Below are positions 7,872 to 18,200 of a stretch of 64,000 nucleotides of DNA, one piece after another. This stretch comes from Scatosoma sp002474405. Its GTDB lineage: Bacteria > Bacillota > Clostridia > Christensenellales > Borkfalkiaceae. The translations under genes and the position numbers were made by a program. Position 1 is the stretch's first letter. The number at the start of each line of letters is the position of its first letter. The stretch is taken from positions 1 through 64,000 of the forward strand of contig CALAFO010000047.1 in assembly GCA_937892545.1 (NCBI GenBank), written 5' to 3'. The notes under the pieces are model-generated. The model did not search any database. It worked only from the letters and a program-made list of their open reading frames with translations, and had not been told where the DNA came from.

Positions 7872-8186
7872 ATTTTTTCCTTTCTCCTTTCCGCGAAAGT
7901 TTGCGCCGCGGCACCGCTTTTTTGCAGCAACCAAACGACGAAAAAGATTATAGCCCGATTCTCAAAAAATATACGCTTTGCATATAATATAAAAAATCGA
8001 TTGTATTGCATTGAAAAATCGATAAATAAAATAGCGAAAAACACTTGCATTCTTGGTTGAAAAATTATATAATAAATAATACAAAGCAAAACGGCATTAC
8101 GAAAGACAGAAAAAGATAAAATTTATCATTTTTTGGCTTAATACAACATTTTTTCGGGAAAATATGGAAATGTACGCCCAAAACGC

Positions 8187-8215
8187 TTGCGTATTTTACA
8201 AAAGCAAGGTATAAT
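8187..8215 (+). promoter_or_regulatory. Sigma-A promoter of the secreted-protein gene
   Basis: TTGCGT, 17 bp, TATAAT, ending 32 bp before the start codon. The rest of 7872-8247 is AT-rich DNA between divergent genes and shows no other gene. Confidence 0.8.
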
Positions 8216-8247
8216 GAAGATACAAAAAGCCTTAAGGAGGAAATTAT

Positions 8248-9546
8248 ATGAAAGGCAAATTAAAAACTGTTTTTGTATCTCTTTCCATGGCATTTCTGTT
8301 TCTTCTTGCCTGCGCGTTCCCCATGCTCGGCGGGTTTAACGCGGCGGCAGCGGAAAACGACGAGCCGACAAGCGGACACCTCTACTATTTCAGCGACAGC
8401 GCGGAAAGCGCCGCACGGTGCCGGCAATTTGTTGCCGACGGACTGATAAACACGTATACGCGGTATTATTACACAACCAATACATTTACCGATACTTTCA
8501 AAGCAAACTTTAAAGAAGGCGACTATAACGATATTTCAGATTCTTACGTCATTTTCGAAATGACGTCCGCCGAACTCACGGAGGAAATAGACGACGGCTC
8601 GACAACACTTTTTACCGACGTTCTTGCAGACTTTTTCAGCTATTTAAAATCGAATGGCTGCAAAATTATGTTTATCAGCGCCACCGACGAAGCTCGTTAC
8701 ACGCCCGACCCCACAAACTACGGCGAAAATCCCTACAGCACTTTTTTAGATTACGTTGATATCCACGTAAAAGTAGATTTCTTCTTCACCTTTACTTATA
8801 ACATTTATTATCGCGCGCAGGCAGGCAACACTACTACCGATACGCCGTTTAAACATACTTCGTTTCTGTTAGATTCCGCCATGTTCTACGATGACGTTTC
8901 GAAAAAGATTTCAAATTCGGCGTTTGGATATTATTTTGTACCGCACATTTTAGACTATCAAAGAGAACTGATAGAAGGCACGCAGTCTCCACTTTCAGAC
9001 GTACTCGATCATTTTAAAATTAAAGTGTTTTATTACAATATGCCGAATATCTGGGTGCAAATTTTGTCGCAATCGACTCAGTTTTCTTACGAATTCAGCG
9101 ACAACAACACCGGCGACTTATTCGACGCCATCAACAATGGCGCTTATTGCGCCATTGGCACCAGCTGGGGCGGGGAAGAATATATGAACAGCTGGCTGGA
9201 ACAGATGCAATCGATTCAGGCAGCTTACGAGTTATCATTCCCCGTATATCTTTATAACAGCGACGGCTACGAAATAACCGTTGAAGAGCCGCAGAATTTG
9301 TATCAGTTAGGAAAAATTTCTTATGAATACATTTACAACAAGTTTCTCGGCGAAGAAGACCTTTCTGAGTACAATAACGTTGTCGGAAGATGCGAGGTTA
9401 CTCATTCTCCCATGTTAGCCGGCGATGGGGGGTGGATGATAGACCCCGGTGCTGCAGGCGACGCGGTTTCCATGCGCGGCTGGCAAAAAATTATGTCTCC
9501 CGAAGACGCAGAATACTTCCGCCATTACCCGTATAACGATCTTTAA
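8248..9546 (+). CDS. Secreted protein of unknown function
   Basis: A 432-residue protein with a clear signal peptide (basic start, hydrophobic stretch to about residue 30, cleavage likely near AAAAEN). The mature part is rich in Tyr, Phe, Asp and Asn, has no cysteine cluster and no repeat that I can recognise, and ends without a membrane anchor or sorting signal, so it is probably released or held by a partner. It has a good promoter and an AAGGAGG ribosome site. Its terminator hairpin is nearly the same as those behind the three LRR lipoprotein genes that follow, which suggests it belongs to the same cassette. Function unknown. Confidence 0.85.
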   Translation: MKGKLKTVFVSLSMAFLFLLACAFPMLGGFNAAAAENDEPTSGHLYYFSDSAESAARCRQFVADGLINTYTRYYYTTNTFTDTFKANFKEGDYNDISDSYVIFEMTSAELTEEIDDGSTTLFTDVLADFFSYLKSNGCKIMFISATDEARYTPDPTNYGENPYSTFLDYVDIHVKVDFFFTFTYNIYYRAQAGNTTTDTPFKHTSFLLDSAMFYDDVSKKISNSAFGYYFVPHILDYQRELIEGTQSPLSDVLDHFKIKVFYYNMPNIWVQILSQSTQFSYEFSDNNTGDLFDAINNGAYCAIGTSWGGEEYMNSWLEQMQSIQAAYELSFPVYLYNSDGYEITVEEPQNLYQLGKISYEYIYNKFLGEEDLSEYNNVVGRCEVTHSPMLAGDGGWMIDPGAAGDAVSMRGWQKIMSPEDAEYFRHYPYNDL

Positions 9547-9576
9547 CGTTTCGTTACGGGCTATCTGAACCAAACG

Positions 9577-9619
9577 AAAGCGTGCGGAGCATTTTTCCAA
9601 AAAATTCCGCACGCTTTTT
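9577..9619 (+). terminator. Intrinsic terminator
   Basis: AAAGCGTGCGGA pairs with TCCGCACGCTTT across a 17-base loop and is followed by a T run. The same GCGTGCGG/CCGCACGC hairpin recurs after each of the next three genes. Confidence 0.85.
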
Positions 9620-9652
9620 GTTTTTATAATTTTATTATTTTAAGGAGCGCCT

Positions 9653-11167
9653 ATGTTATCCCGCGTGAAAAAGTTTGCCGTATTTACGTTTTTTATCTGT
9701 TTACTTTCGGCGTTTGCCGCCTGCAACCGGCAAAAAGAAAATTTCCTTCCGCCCGAAAATATCCGCGTGGAAAACGATTATCTGCTTTGGGATGCTACGC
9801 CGCATACCGAATGGTACCTTGTGGATATCGACGGCACCGAATACGAAGCCGACGAGCCTTCGCTGGATTTGTTTATGATTACCACCGCGCCGACAACGTA
9901 CCGGATACAAATCAGAAGCGTAGGCGACGATACGTTCGATTATCAGAAATCGGCTTGGTCTGCTCCGTACGAATACGAACTGAAAGCCCCCCCACTTCTT
10001 GTACAAGAATATAAAACCGGCGAATACGAAATCAAGGCGGATAAACCGGAATCTTTGCAGGGCAAAATTGTTATTCCCTCTTCCGTAAACGGAAAACCCG
10101 TTACAAAAATCGCGAACTACACTTTTTATAAAGCAAAAAACATAACCAGCGTCGTCATTCCGGATTCCGTCCTTGAAATCGGATATGAGGCATTCAAAGA
10201 ATGCCTCTCTTTACAACGTATACGGTTACCCAAAAATATTAAAATTTTAAACCACTCTGCGTTCGAATACTGTACATCTTTGCAGGAAATAGCAATTCCC
10301 GTCTGCAACGAAATCGGAGACTACGTTTTTGAGAACTGCACCTCTTTAAAAAAGCTGCATATTCCGCAACAAGTGAAAAAAATCGGAACGTTCCTCACGG
10401 CTGCCTGCCATAATCTTACAGAACTTAGCGTAGACGAGAAAAATATGTTTTACAAAAGCGAAGGGAACTGCATTATTGAACAAGCTACAAACAAAGTAAT
10501 AGCAGGCTGCAATACAAGCGTTATCCCCGATGGGGTTAAAATTATCGGACGTTCCGCTTTTTCTTTTTTCTCTCTGCCAAACGGCATATCCATTCCCTCC
10601 TCTGTTGAAAAAATTGAATATGCAGCCTTTTACTATTGTAAAAACACCTCTTTCTTTATTCCGGAAAATGTTACTACGCTGGAGTCTTCTTTTATCACAC
10701 ACGGCACACAAGTTACTTCTTTGGAAGTAGCCGAAAGTAACCCTGCTTATAAAAGCGAAGGGAATTGCATTATCGAAAAAGCTACTGGAAAGCTTGTAGC
10801 CGCTTGCAACATAAGCGTAATTCCGCAAGGCGTTAAAATTATCGGTGCCGGTACCTGCGCGTGGCTGCAGGCGGAAGAAATCGTCATTCCTCACGGGGTG
10901 GAAATCATTGAAATGGAAGCTTTTTACAATTCTGCTTTTAAAAAAGTAGTTCTGCCGGATACGCTTACGGAAATCGGTATAGCAGCTTTTATGTATTGCT
11001 CTAATCTGACCGAAATTTCTTTTCCCGCAAGTATAAAGCTTATTGATTTTATGGCGTTCTATAGTTGTCCGAAATTACCCACGTTATATATTCCGGAAAA
11101 CACTGAAATAAGAGGTGCTTTTTCCGGCACAAAAATAGTCCGCGTTCCCTCTCAGGCTACTTCGTAA
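9653..11167 (+). CDS. BspA-type leucine-rich-repeat lipoprotein, tandem copy 1
   Basis: A 504-residue protein. A lipoprotein-type signal ends FAACNR near residue 24. Residues about 30-110 look like a fibronectin-III-type beta sandwich (PPENIRVEN, WYLVDIDGTEYEAD). From about 120 to the end run BspA/TpLRR repeats of about 23 residues with the pattern IPxxVxxIGxxAFxxC. These proteins sit on the outer face and are usually linked to adhesion or ligand binding; the ligand here is unknown. Copy 3 (12867-14381) has the same length and is almost identical except in residues about 115-220. The start has an AAGGAGCG site. Confidence 0.9.
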   Translation: MLSRVKKFAVFTFFICLLSAFAACNRQKENFLPPENIRVENDYLLWDATPHTEWYLVDIDGTEYEADEPSLDLFMITTAPTTYRIQIRSVGDDTFDYQKSAWSAPYEYELKAPPLLVQEYKTGEYEIKADKPESLQGKIVIPSSVNGKPVTKIANYTFYKAKNITSVVIPDSVLEIGYEAFKECLSLQRIRLPKNIKILNHSAFEYCTSLQEIAIPVCNEIGDYVFENCTSLKKLHIPQQVKKIGTFLTAACHNLTELSVDEKNMFYKSEGNCIIEQATNKVIAGCNTSVIPDGVKIIGRSAFSFFSLPNGISIPSSVEKIEYAAFYYCKNTSFFIPENVTTLESSFITHGTQVTSLEVAESNPAYKSEGNCIIEKATGKLVAACNISVIPQGVKIIGAGTCAWLQAEEIVIPHGVEIIEMEAFYNSAFKKVVLPDTLTEIGIAAFMYCSNLTEISFPASIKLIDFMAFYSCPKLPTLYIPENTEIRGAFSGTKIVRVPSQATS

Positions 11168-11184
11168 ACGCCTTTTCTCGCACT

Positions 11185-11222
11185 GTGTGCGGGGAATTTT
11201 CAAACAAATCCGCACGCTTTCA
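11185..11222 (+). terminator. Terminator hairpin after LRR copy 1
   Basis: GTGCGG pairs with CCGCAC. It is a weaker, diverged version of the hairpin at 9577 with a short T-rich tail. Confidence 0.55.
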
Positions 11223-11257
11223 CTCTATTCTTTATCGTTTTTCCGGAGGGTATTTTT

Positions 11258-12778
11258 ATGCAAAAACTTATAAAAACAGTTCTTATCCCTATTTTTTTCA
11301 TACTTTCTGTTGCGGCTTTTGTTTCCTGCAAAAAAGCGGAAGCAATTCTTCCCCCGGAAAATATCCGCGTGGAAAACGATTATCTCTTCTGGGACGAAGC
11401 CCTTCACGCCGAATGGTACCTTGTGGATATCGACGGCACCGAATACGAAGCCGATACAAACAGCCTGAGTCTCTTTGAAATTACCACCGAGCCGAAATCA
11501 TCCTATCAGATAAGAATTAAAAGCTGCGGAGACGAAACCGTCGATTATGAAAAATCAGAATGGTCGGCACTCTGCGATTATCGGAGAGAAAAGCAACCTT
11601 TTCTGTTTCAGTCTATCAATAACAATACGGAATACCAGATTAAAGCGGTTGATCCTGAAAGTTTAAGCGGGTCAGTAATTCTTCCGGCATACTTTAACAA
11701 TAAACCTATCACAAAAATTATGCCCTGCGCATTTAAAAACGCCGTTAACGTTACCGCCGTCAAGCTTCCGTACACCGTAGCGGAAATAGGCAACTCCGCT
11801 TTTTATAATTGCACCGGTTTACAACGCATAGTATTGCCTGACGGTCTCAAAGAAATTCCATTTGAAGCTTTTCGAAATTGCGCCGCTTTAACCGAAATCA
11901 ATCTTCCCAGAGTTACAAAAATATCGACTTCCGCTTTTTATAATTGCTCGTCATTAACTTCGTTACATATTCCGCAAAGCGTTCGCGAAATCGGAAACTG
12001 CATTACGGCTTACTGCAAAAATCTTACTTCCCTTACCGTTGATGAAAACAATCTGTTTTACGAAAGCGAAGGAAATTGTATAATTAAAAAATCAACGCAC
12101 ACGATAATCGCGGGCTGCATCGCCAGCGTTATCCCGCAAAGCGCAAAAACAATAGGTCCTTTAGCGTTTTGCGGTTCTATGCCGGAGCCTTTCGTAATTC
12201 CCTCCAATATAGAAAAATTAGAACTATGCGCTTTATCTACGTATTCCGGAAAAACTTTGGTAATTCCGGAAAGCGTTACCTATTTAGATTATGAATTTAT
12301 CGGCTATTGTCCGAATCTTACGCAGATTACGGTAGCCGAAAACAACCCCGTTTATAGAAGCGAAGGAAACTGCATTATCGAAAAAGCCACTGGCACGGTG
12401 GTAAAAGGCTGCAACACAAGCGTAATTCCGCAAGGCGTTAAAGCAATCGGTCCCTGCGCTTTCAGATGGTTTCAGACGGAAGAAATCGTAATCCCTCACG
12501 GGGTAGAAATAATCTACGAGGAAGCTTTTCTCGAATCTACTGTAAAAAAAGTAGTTCTGCCGGATACGCTTACGGAAATTCGTGGGGCCGCCTTCAGAAA
12601 ATGTGAAAATATCACGGAAATCGCATTCCCCGCAAGCATAAAAAAAATCGGCGCCTGCGCGTTTATTTATTGCCAACATCTGCCCACGCTATATATTCCC
12701 GAAGATACGGAAATCGGATGGGAGGCATTTTGGTGGGGCACAAAAATAGTCCGCGTTCCCTCTCAGGCTACTTCGTAA
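11258..12778 (+). CDS. BspA-type leucine-rich-repeat lipoprotein, tandem copy 2 (diverged)
   Basis: A 506-residue paralogue of its two neighbours. The signal sequence ends FVSCKK near residue 25 and is unrelated in detail to copies 1 and 3, but the fibronectin-like section keeps PPENIRVENDYL and WYLVDIDGTEYEAD. The LRR section (about 125-500) differs through much of its length yet shares the SEGNCII repeat and the C-terminal IVRVPSQATS. It has its own CCGGAGGG ribosome site and different upstream DNA. The gene therefore looks older than the duplication that made copies 1 and 3, or has exchanged segments with them. Confidence 0.9.
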   Translation: MQKLIKTVLIPIFFILSVAAFVSCKKAEAILPPENIRVENDYLFWDEALHAEWYLVDIDGTEYEADTNSLSLFEITTEPKSSYQIRIKSCGDETVDYEKSEWSALCDYRREKQPFLFQSINNNTEYQIKAVDPESLSGSVILPAYFNNKPITKIMPCAFKNAVNVTAVKLPYTVAEIGNSAFYNCTGLQRIVLPDGLKEIPFEAFRNCAALTEINLPRVTKISTSAFYNCSSLTSLHIPQSVREIGNCITAYCKNLTSLTVDENNLFYESEGNCIIKKSTHTIIAGCIASVIPQSAKTIGPLAFCGSMPEPFVIPSNIEKLELCALSTYSGKTLVIPESVTYLDYEFIGYCPNLTQITVAENNPVYRSEGNCIIEKATGTVVKGCNTSVIPQGVKAIGPCAFRWFQTEEIVIPHGVEIIYEEAFLESTVKKVVLPDTLTEIRGAAFRKCENITEIAFPASIKKIGACAFIYCQHLPTLYIPEDTEIGWEAFWWGTKIVRVPSQATS

Positions 12779-12795
12779 ACACCTTTTCTTACATT

Positions 12796-12833
12796 GCGTG
12801 CGGAGCATTTTCCAAAAAAAACCGCACGCTTTC
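12796..12833 (+). terminator. Terminator hairpin after LRR copy 2
   Basis: GCGTGCGG pairs with CCGCACGC, followed by TTTCTG. It is close in sequence to the one at 9577. Confidence 0.65.
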
Positions 12834-12866
12834 TGTATTATAATTTTATTATTTTAAGGAGCGCCT

Positions 12867-14381
12867 ATGTTATCCCGCGTGAAAAAGTTTGCCGTATTTA
12901 CGTTTTTTATCTGTTTACTTTCGGCGTTTGCCGCCTGCAACCGGCAAAAAGAAAATTTCCTTCCGCCCGAAAATATCCGCGTGGAAAACGATTATCTGCT
13001 TTGGGATGCTACGCCGCATACCGAATGGTACCTTGTGGATATCGACGGAACCGAATACGAAGCTGACGAGCCTTCGCTGGACTTGTTTACGATTACCACC
13101 GCGCCGACAACTTACCGGATACAAATCAGAAGCGTGGGCGACGATACGTTCAATTATCAGAAATCGGCTTGGTCTGCTCCGTTCGAATATAAATTAGAAG
13201 CCTCCCCTCTTCTTGTACAAGAATATAAAACCGGCGAATACGAAATCAAGGCAGATAATCCGGAAGCCTTGCAGGGAAAAATCGTTATTCCCTCTTCCGT
13301 AAATGGAAAACCCGTTACACAAATTGCGAAACACGCTTTTGATAACGCAAAAAACATAACCCGCGTCGTCATTCCGGATTCCGTCCTTGAAATCGGATAT
13401 GATGCATTCCAAGACTGCAGCTCCTTACAACGCATCCGTTTGCCTCGAAATATTAGAACTTTGCAAAGTCACACTTTCGACGGATGTACATCTTTGCAGG
13501 AAATAGAAATTCCCGTCTGCAACGAAATTGAAAACTTCGTTTTTGAAAACTGCACCTCTTTAAAAAAGCTGCATATTCCGCAACAAGTGAAAAAAATCGG
13601 AACGTTCCTCACGGCTGCCTGCCATAATCTTACAGAACTTAGCGTAGATGAGAAAAATCTGTTTTACAAAAGCGAAGGAAATTGCATTATTGAAAAAGCT
13701 ACAAACAAAGTAATCGCCGGCTGCAATACAAGCGTTATCCCTGATGAGGTTAAAATTATCGGACGTTCCGCTTTTTCTTTTTTCTCTCTGCCCAACGGCA
13801 TATCTATTCCCTCCTCTGTAGAGAAAATCGAATATGCAGCCTTTTACTATTGTAAAAACACGTCTTTCTTTATTCCGGAAAAGGTTACTACGCTGGAGTC
13901 TTCTTTTATCACACACGGCACACAAGTTACTTCTTTGGAAGTAGCCGAAAGTAACCCTGCTTATAAAAGCGAAGGGAATTGCATTATCGAAAAAGCTACT
14001 GGAAAGCTTGTAGCCGCTTGCAACATAAGCGTAATTCCGCAAGGCGTTAAAATTATCGGTGCCGGTACCTGCGCGTGGCTGCAGGCGGAAGAAATCGTCA
14101 TTCCTCACGGGGTGGAAATCATTGAAATGGAAGCTTTTTACAATTCTGCTTTTAAAAAAGTAGTTCTGCCGGATACGCTTACGGAAATCGGTATAGCAGC
14201 TTTTATGTATTGCTCTAATCTGACCGAAATTTCTTTTCCCGCAAGTATAAAGCTCATTGATTCTATGGCGTTCTATCGTTGTCCGAAATTGCCCACATTA
14301 TATATTCCGGAAGATACGGAAATAAGAGGCGCTTTTTCCGGCACAAAAATAGTCCGCGTTCCCTCTCAGGCTGCTTCGTAA
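12867..14381 (+). CDS. BspA-type leucine-rich-repeat lipoprotein, tandem copy 3
   Basis: A 504-residue near-twin of copy 1. The upstream segment (TTTTATTATTTTAAGGAGCG), the signal peptide and residues 1-110 are almost unchanged, and from about residue 225 to the end only scattered changes are seen. The repeats between about 115 and 220 differ at many surface positions (for example KIANYTFYKAKN in copy 1 against QIAKHAFDNAKN here). That is the pattern of a recent duplication with either local gene conversion or selection on one patch. The lipoprotein signal and LRR fold point to an extracellular binding protein of unknown ligand. Confidence 0.9.
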   Translation: MLSRVKKFAVFTFFICLLSAFAACNRQKENFLPPENIRVENDYLLWDATPHTEWYLVDIDGTEYEADEPSLDLFTITTAPTTYRIQIRSVGDDTFNYQKSAWSAPFEYKLEASPLLVQEYKTGEYEIKADNPEALQGKIVIPSSVNGKPVTQIAKHAFDNAKNITRVVIPDSVLEIGYDAFQDCSSLQRIRLPRNIRTLQSHTFDGCTSLQEIEIPVCNEIENFVFENCTSLKKLHIPQQVKKIGTFLTAACHNLTELSVDEKNLFYKSEGNCIIEKATNKVIAGCNTSVIPDEVKIIGRSAFSFFSLPNGISIPSSVEKIEYAAFYYCKNTSFFIPEKVTTLESSFITHGTQVTSLEVAESNPAYKSEGNCIIEKATGKLVAACNISVIPQGVKIIGAGTCAWLQAEEIVIPHGVEIIEMEAFYNSAFKKVVLPDTLTEIGIAAFMYCSNLTEISFPASIKLIDSMAFYRCPKLPTLYIPEDTEIRGAFSGTKIVRVPSQAAS

Positions 14382-14398
14382 ACGCCTTTTCTTACATT

Positions 14399-14436
14399 GC
14401 GTGCGGAACAGTTCTCAAACAAATCCGCACGCTTTC
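14399..14436 (+). terminator. Terminator hairpin after LRR copy 3
   Basis: GCGTGCGGA pairs with TCCGCACGC, then TTTCG. Fourth copy of the cassette hairpin. Confidence 0.6.
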
Positions 14437-14486
14437 GCTATATTCTTTAGAAACCGCCGAAGAATAGCACAACAATAGCACAGCAC

Positions 14487-14531
14487 AAAAAAACAGCCCT
14501 CGTCGCACGGAACTTTCCGCCGCGGGGGCTG
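14487..14531. terminator. Bidirectional terminator between the LRR cluster and the SecB-like gene
   Basis: CAGCCCTCG and CGCGGGGGCTG form an imperfect stem. A T run follows on the plus strand, and on the minus strand CTG is followed by seven T. It can serve both convergent genes. Confidence 0.7.
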
Positions 14532-14554
14532 TTGCTTTTTGTTTTTTATCGCTT

Positions 14555-15001
14555 TCAGTTCAGCACGTCGGGCGATTCAAACGATTTCGACTGCTGCTCG
14601 CCTCTGTCCTCCGGGAACATCGTTCCGGCGGGAATCACGGGCAGAATCAGCGGATTGATAAACGCGTTTGCCGTAAGCGACGAAACCACGGCGCGAAGAT
14701 ACGGGTATACGATTTCCGTAGTGGAAATCGCCAGTACCTGACGATCTTCGTCGGTATTCACGTCCTCCGCTTCGAAAATTCCCACAAGGCGCGCTTTCAG
14801 ATTAAACGGCTTGGGTTCCGCTTCGGTGGATTCCACCTTTACTTCCAGCGCAACGAAGTACAGTTTGTCGTTTTCCTGTACCTTTCTGATCGTGCGCGAA
14901 AACTGCGGTTTGATTTCGAATTTCGTGTTCCTGTCCATTTTAATGCGGTTCACGGTGTAGTTGAGTTCCTCTGCGGTAATCCCTCTTAAAGCATACTTCA
15001 T
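14555..15001 (-). CDS. SecB-like chaperone
   Basis: A 148-residue protein matching the SecB fold family in length and landmarks: alternating strands in the first 110 residues, then YPYLRAVVSSLTANA and the loop NPLILPVIPAG, which line up with the YAREVVSDLV and PPLMLPPINF regions of SecB. SecB keeps preproteins unfolded for SecA. Most Firmicutes lack classical SecB, but SecB-like proteins exist, some tied to toxin-antitoxin pairs. No toxin is next to it here, so an export role or another client is open. The start at 15001 precedes a usable but weak ribosome site. Confidence 0.8.
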   Translation of the reverse strand: MKYALRGITAEELNYTVNRIKMDRNTKFEIKPQFSRTIRKVQENDKLYFVALEVKVESTEAEPKPFNLKARLVGIFEAEDVNTDEDRQVLAISTTEIVYPYLRAVVSSLTANAFINPLILPVIPAGTMFPEDRGEQQSKSFESPDVLN

Positions 15002-15161
15002 ATTAAAAAGCCTTCCTTACTGTTTTTCGGTTGCGCCGCCTTAAATCCGGCAACGTTTCCGTTCTGTAAATATTATAGCAGTTTTTGCAGACGCTGTCAA
15101 GCATTGCGGCGCGCGCCGCGGCGAAAAACCCGCCGCAACGGTGAAATTTTTGTTAATTCTC

Positions 15162-15190
15162 TTGCTTTTTGCGCCTCTTTATGTTATAAT
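15162..15190 (+). promoter_or_regulatory. Sigma-A promoter of the ABC exporter gene
   Basis: TTGCTT, 17 bp, TATAAT, ending 42 bp before the start codon at 15233. Confidence 0.8.
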
Positions 15191-15232
15191 CGGTTCAGAA
15201 ACCCGCGGCAAAACCGAAAAAGGAGAAACCGG

Positions 15233-18200
15233 ATGTTAGAAGTAGTACATTTAACAAAAATTTACAAAGCCAAAGGCGGCGTGGAAACCAAGGCTCTGAA
15301 CGACGTTTCCGTACGTTTTCCCGAAAAAGGCATGGTATTTCTGCTGGGCAAAAGCGGCAGCGGCAAATCCACGCTTTTAAACGTATGCGGCGGACTCGAT
15401 TCACCCACGTCGGGCGAAATTATCGTAAAAGGGCGTTCCAGCAAAAACTTTTCGCAGAGCGATTTCGATTCTTACCGCAATACTTTTATCGGGTTTGTGT
15501 TTCAGGAATACAACATTCTCAACGAATTCACGGTAGAAGATAATATCGCGCTCGCCCTCGAACTGCAGGGCAAACCGAAAGATAAAAAAGCCATCAAACA
15601 GCTTCTTGACGACGTGGATTTAAGCTCGTTCGCAAAACGCAAACCCAACACGCTTTCGGGCGGGCAGAAGCAGCGCATCGCCATCGCCCGCGCGCTGATC
15701 AAACACCCCGAAATCATCATGGCGGACGAACCGACGGGCGCGCTGGATTCCGCCACCGGCAAACAGGTATTCGACACGCTGAAAAAGCTTTCGAAAACCA
15801 AGTTGGTTATCGTGGTATCGCACGATCGCGATTTTGCGGAAGAGTACGGCGACAGAATCATCGAACTGAAAGACGGCAGAATTTTATCGGACGTAACCAA
15901 AGAAGAAGCCGCGGCTAAGGCGCTGGGGGCAAACCTCGAAATCATCGGCGAAAACACCCTTTCGGTAAAGGACGGCGCGGCGCTCACGCAGCAGGATTAT
16001 CAGTACATTTACGCGTTTTTGTCGCGCAACAAAAACGCGATAATCTCCGGCGGCGAAAAGGAAATTTCCGATTTTAAAAAAGTCAGCCACATCACCGAAA
16101 ACGGCGGCAAAGAATTCTTCGCGCAGACGGACGAAAAGAAAATCCCGAAAAAGCAATACGACGGAAAAAAGACGAAATTCATCCGTTCGAAGCTGCCCAT
16201 GCGGCACGCGTTCCGAATCGGCGTTTCGGGCTTGAAATCCAAGCCGTTCCGTCTGATTTTCACTATTTTGCTCTGCTCGGTGGCATTTATCATGTTCGGG
16301 CTGTTTTCCACGCTGATGCTGTACGATAAAGACGAAACGCTGTACCAGACTTTAAACGACGCGGGCGTAAACGTGCTGCACGTGGATAAAGTGTATAAGT
16401 ACACGGAAACGTACACTTATACGAACGACGGCGAAACGAACTCCTATTCTTACGACCGCGCGGCGCATACCCGTATCACGGACGCCGAAGCGGAAAAAAT
16501 CGCAAAAACGTTCGGAGAAGAAACGTTCGGAGTTACCACCCTGCTCGCGCCCGATTCCTATTCTTCCGATTTTCAGGCAAAAGCGGTAACTCTGAACGAC
16601 GTAAACCTTGTCGACGCGGGAAAATACTATTCGGCGGAGCTTTTATACGCCGGGTATCTGCCCGAAAATCACGCGTTCAGAAACCGCGTGAAATTCGGAA
16701 CTTATCCCGCGGCGGACGACGAAATTCTGATTTCCTCCTACACCGCCTCGGTGCTTGTCAAGGCGAATTACGAAAACGTTGCTTCGGCAGGGCAGCTTTT
16801 AGGCAAAACTATTAGCTTTACGCTGTATTACAACGGATTTTCCCAAACGGCGACCTATAAAATTTCGGGCGTTTTCGACAGCGGCGACAAAGCGCTTTAC
16901 GAACAATACAAAACGTACGGCGAAAAAACCTCGCAGGCGGTTTCGACGGAAGAAATCAAACAGCAGGCTAAAGATTTGCAGAATCTTTCCGCCGCCCTCA
17001 CGGACGGTTATCACGAAATCGCGTTTTTCAACGAAAACACGGCAACCGCCTTCCGTACGGCAACAAAACTGCAAAGTCTTGCGCTGCGCAACGAACTGAA
17101 CGAAGCGCACTATCACCGCGCCGCATTCGCGAAAAAAGACGGAGAAGAAGATTCCGGCTACCACGAAGAATGGACGTATCTGAAATCCTCCCTGCTTCCC
17201 GACGTGGGCAGCACCGTCTGGCTGAACGGAAAAACCGCGGTATCGGACGGCGAAGCCGTCATCACGCCGGCGATGTTCGCGCGGCTTCTCCGCCTGCTGA
17301 CCGACATTGATTTTTCGTCTTTCTGGCAGGACGTCGCCGCCGAATACACAGGCTCCTCTTTCATTCCCGCACAATGGACGATGCAGGACTGGCTTCTGAG
17401 TCAACAGCAGGGTGGCAACGATCCAGAGGAAGTAATCGCCGCGTATGAGAAATTTTTAACGCTTACGGGCACGGGCGGCAAATACGAAGCACAGGCAAAA
17501 CAATTCAAGTTCGTCAACGAATCTTTCGAAATTCCGTCCGTACTTGCTGGCTACGACGCCACCGCAAACGACTGGGCAAACCTTGCCGCAAACGGTCAGA
17601 CTCAGATTTTCGACAGCGAAAAGAATTCTTACGTCGATATTATTTTCACCGAAGCGCAGGTAAAAGAAATCGTTTCCGCGGTATACGAAAAGTACGCGGC
17701 GGCATTCGGCAGCGGCGATATCGCCTTCGATGTTCAGGTGCTGGTTTCGGGTAAAGACGGCTGGAAACGGGCAGGCGAAGCGAAAACTTTCAAAGTCGCG
17801 GGATTCGTGTTCGATTCCGAAAAGAACTATAGCGACGGTCTTTTCTTCGCTACGGAAGCGGACTGCAACGCGCTGTATAAAACTTTCGAATCTTACGCTC
17901 AGGCAAACAATCAATATTTTTCCTCCACAACATATACGTTCTATTACGAAGAACCCGCCGACGCGAAATACGACGCGGTGTTCCTGCCCTACTCTTCGGC
18001 GCACAGATACGATTTATCGATGTTCTCTTACGATTTCGGCGAAGATTATACGCGCTTTGCCATCGGTAACGCGCAGACGCAGGCGCTGGAACTGGTAAAC
18101 TCGCTGGTGCAGGAATTATCGGAAATCTTCATGTGGATAGGCATCGTGCTGGCGGCGTTTTCCATGCTGCTGCTTTCCAACTTCATCGCCACGTCCATTT

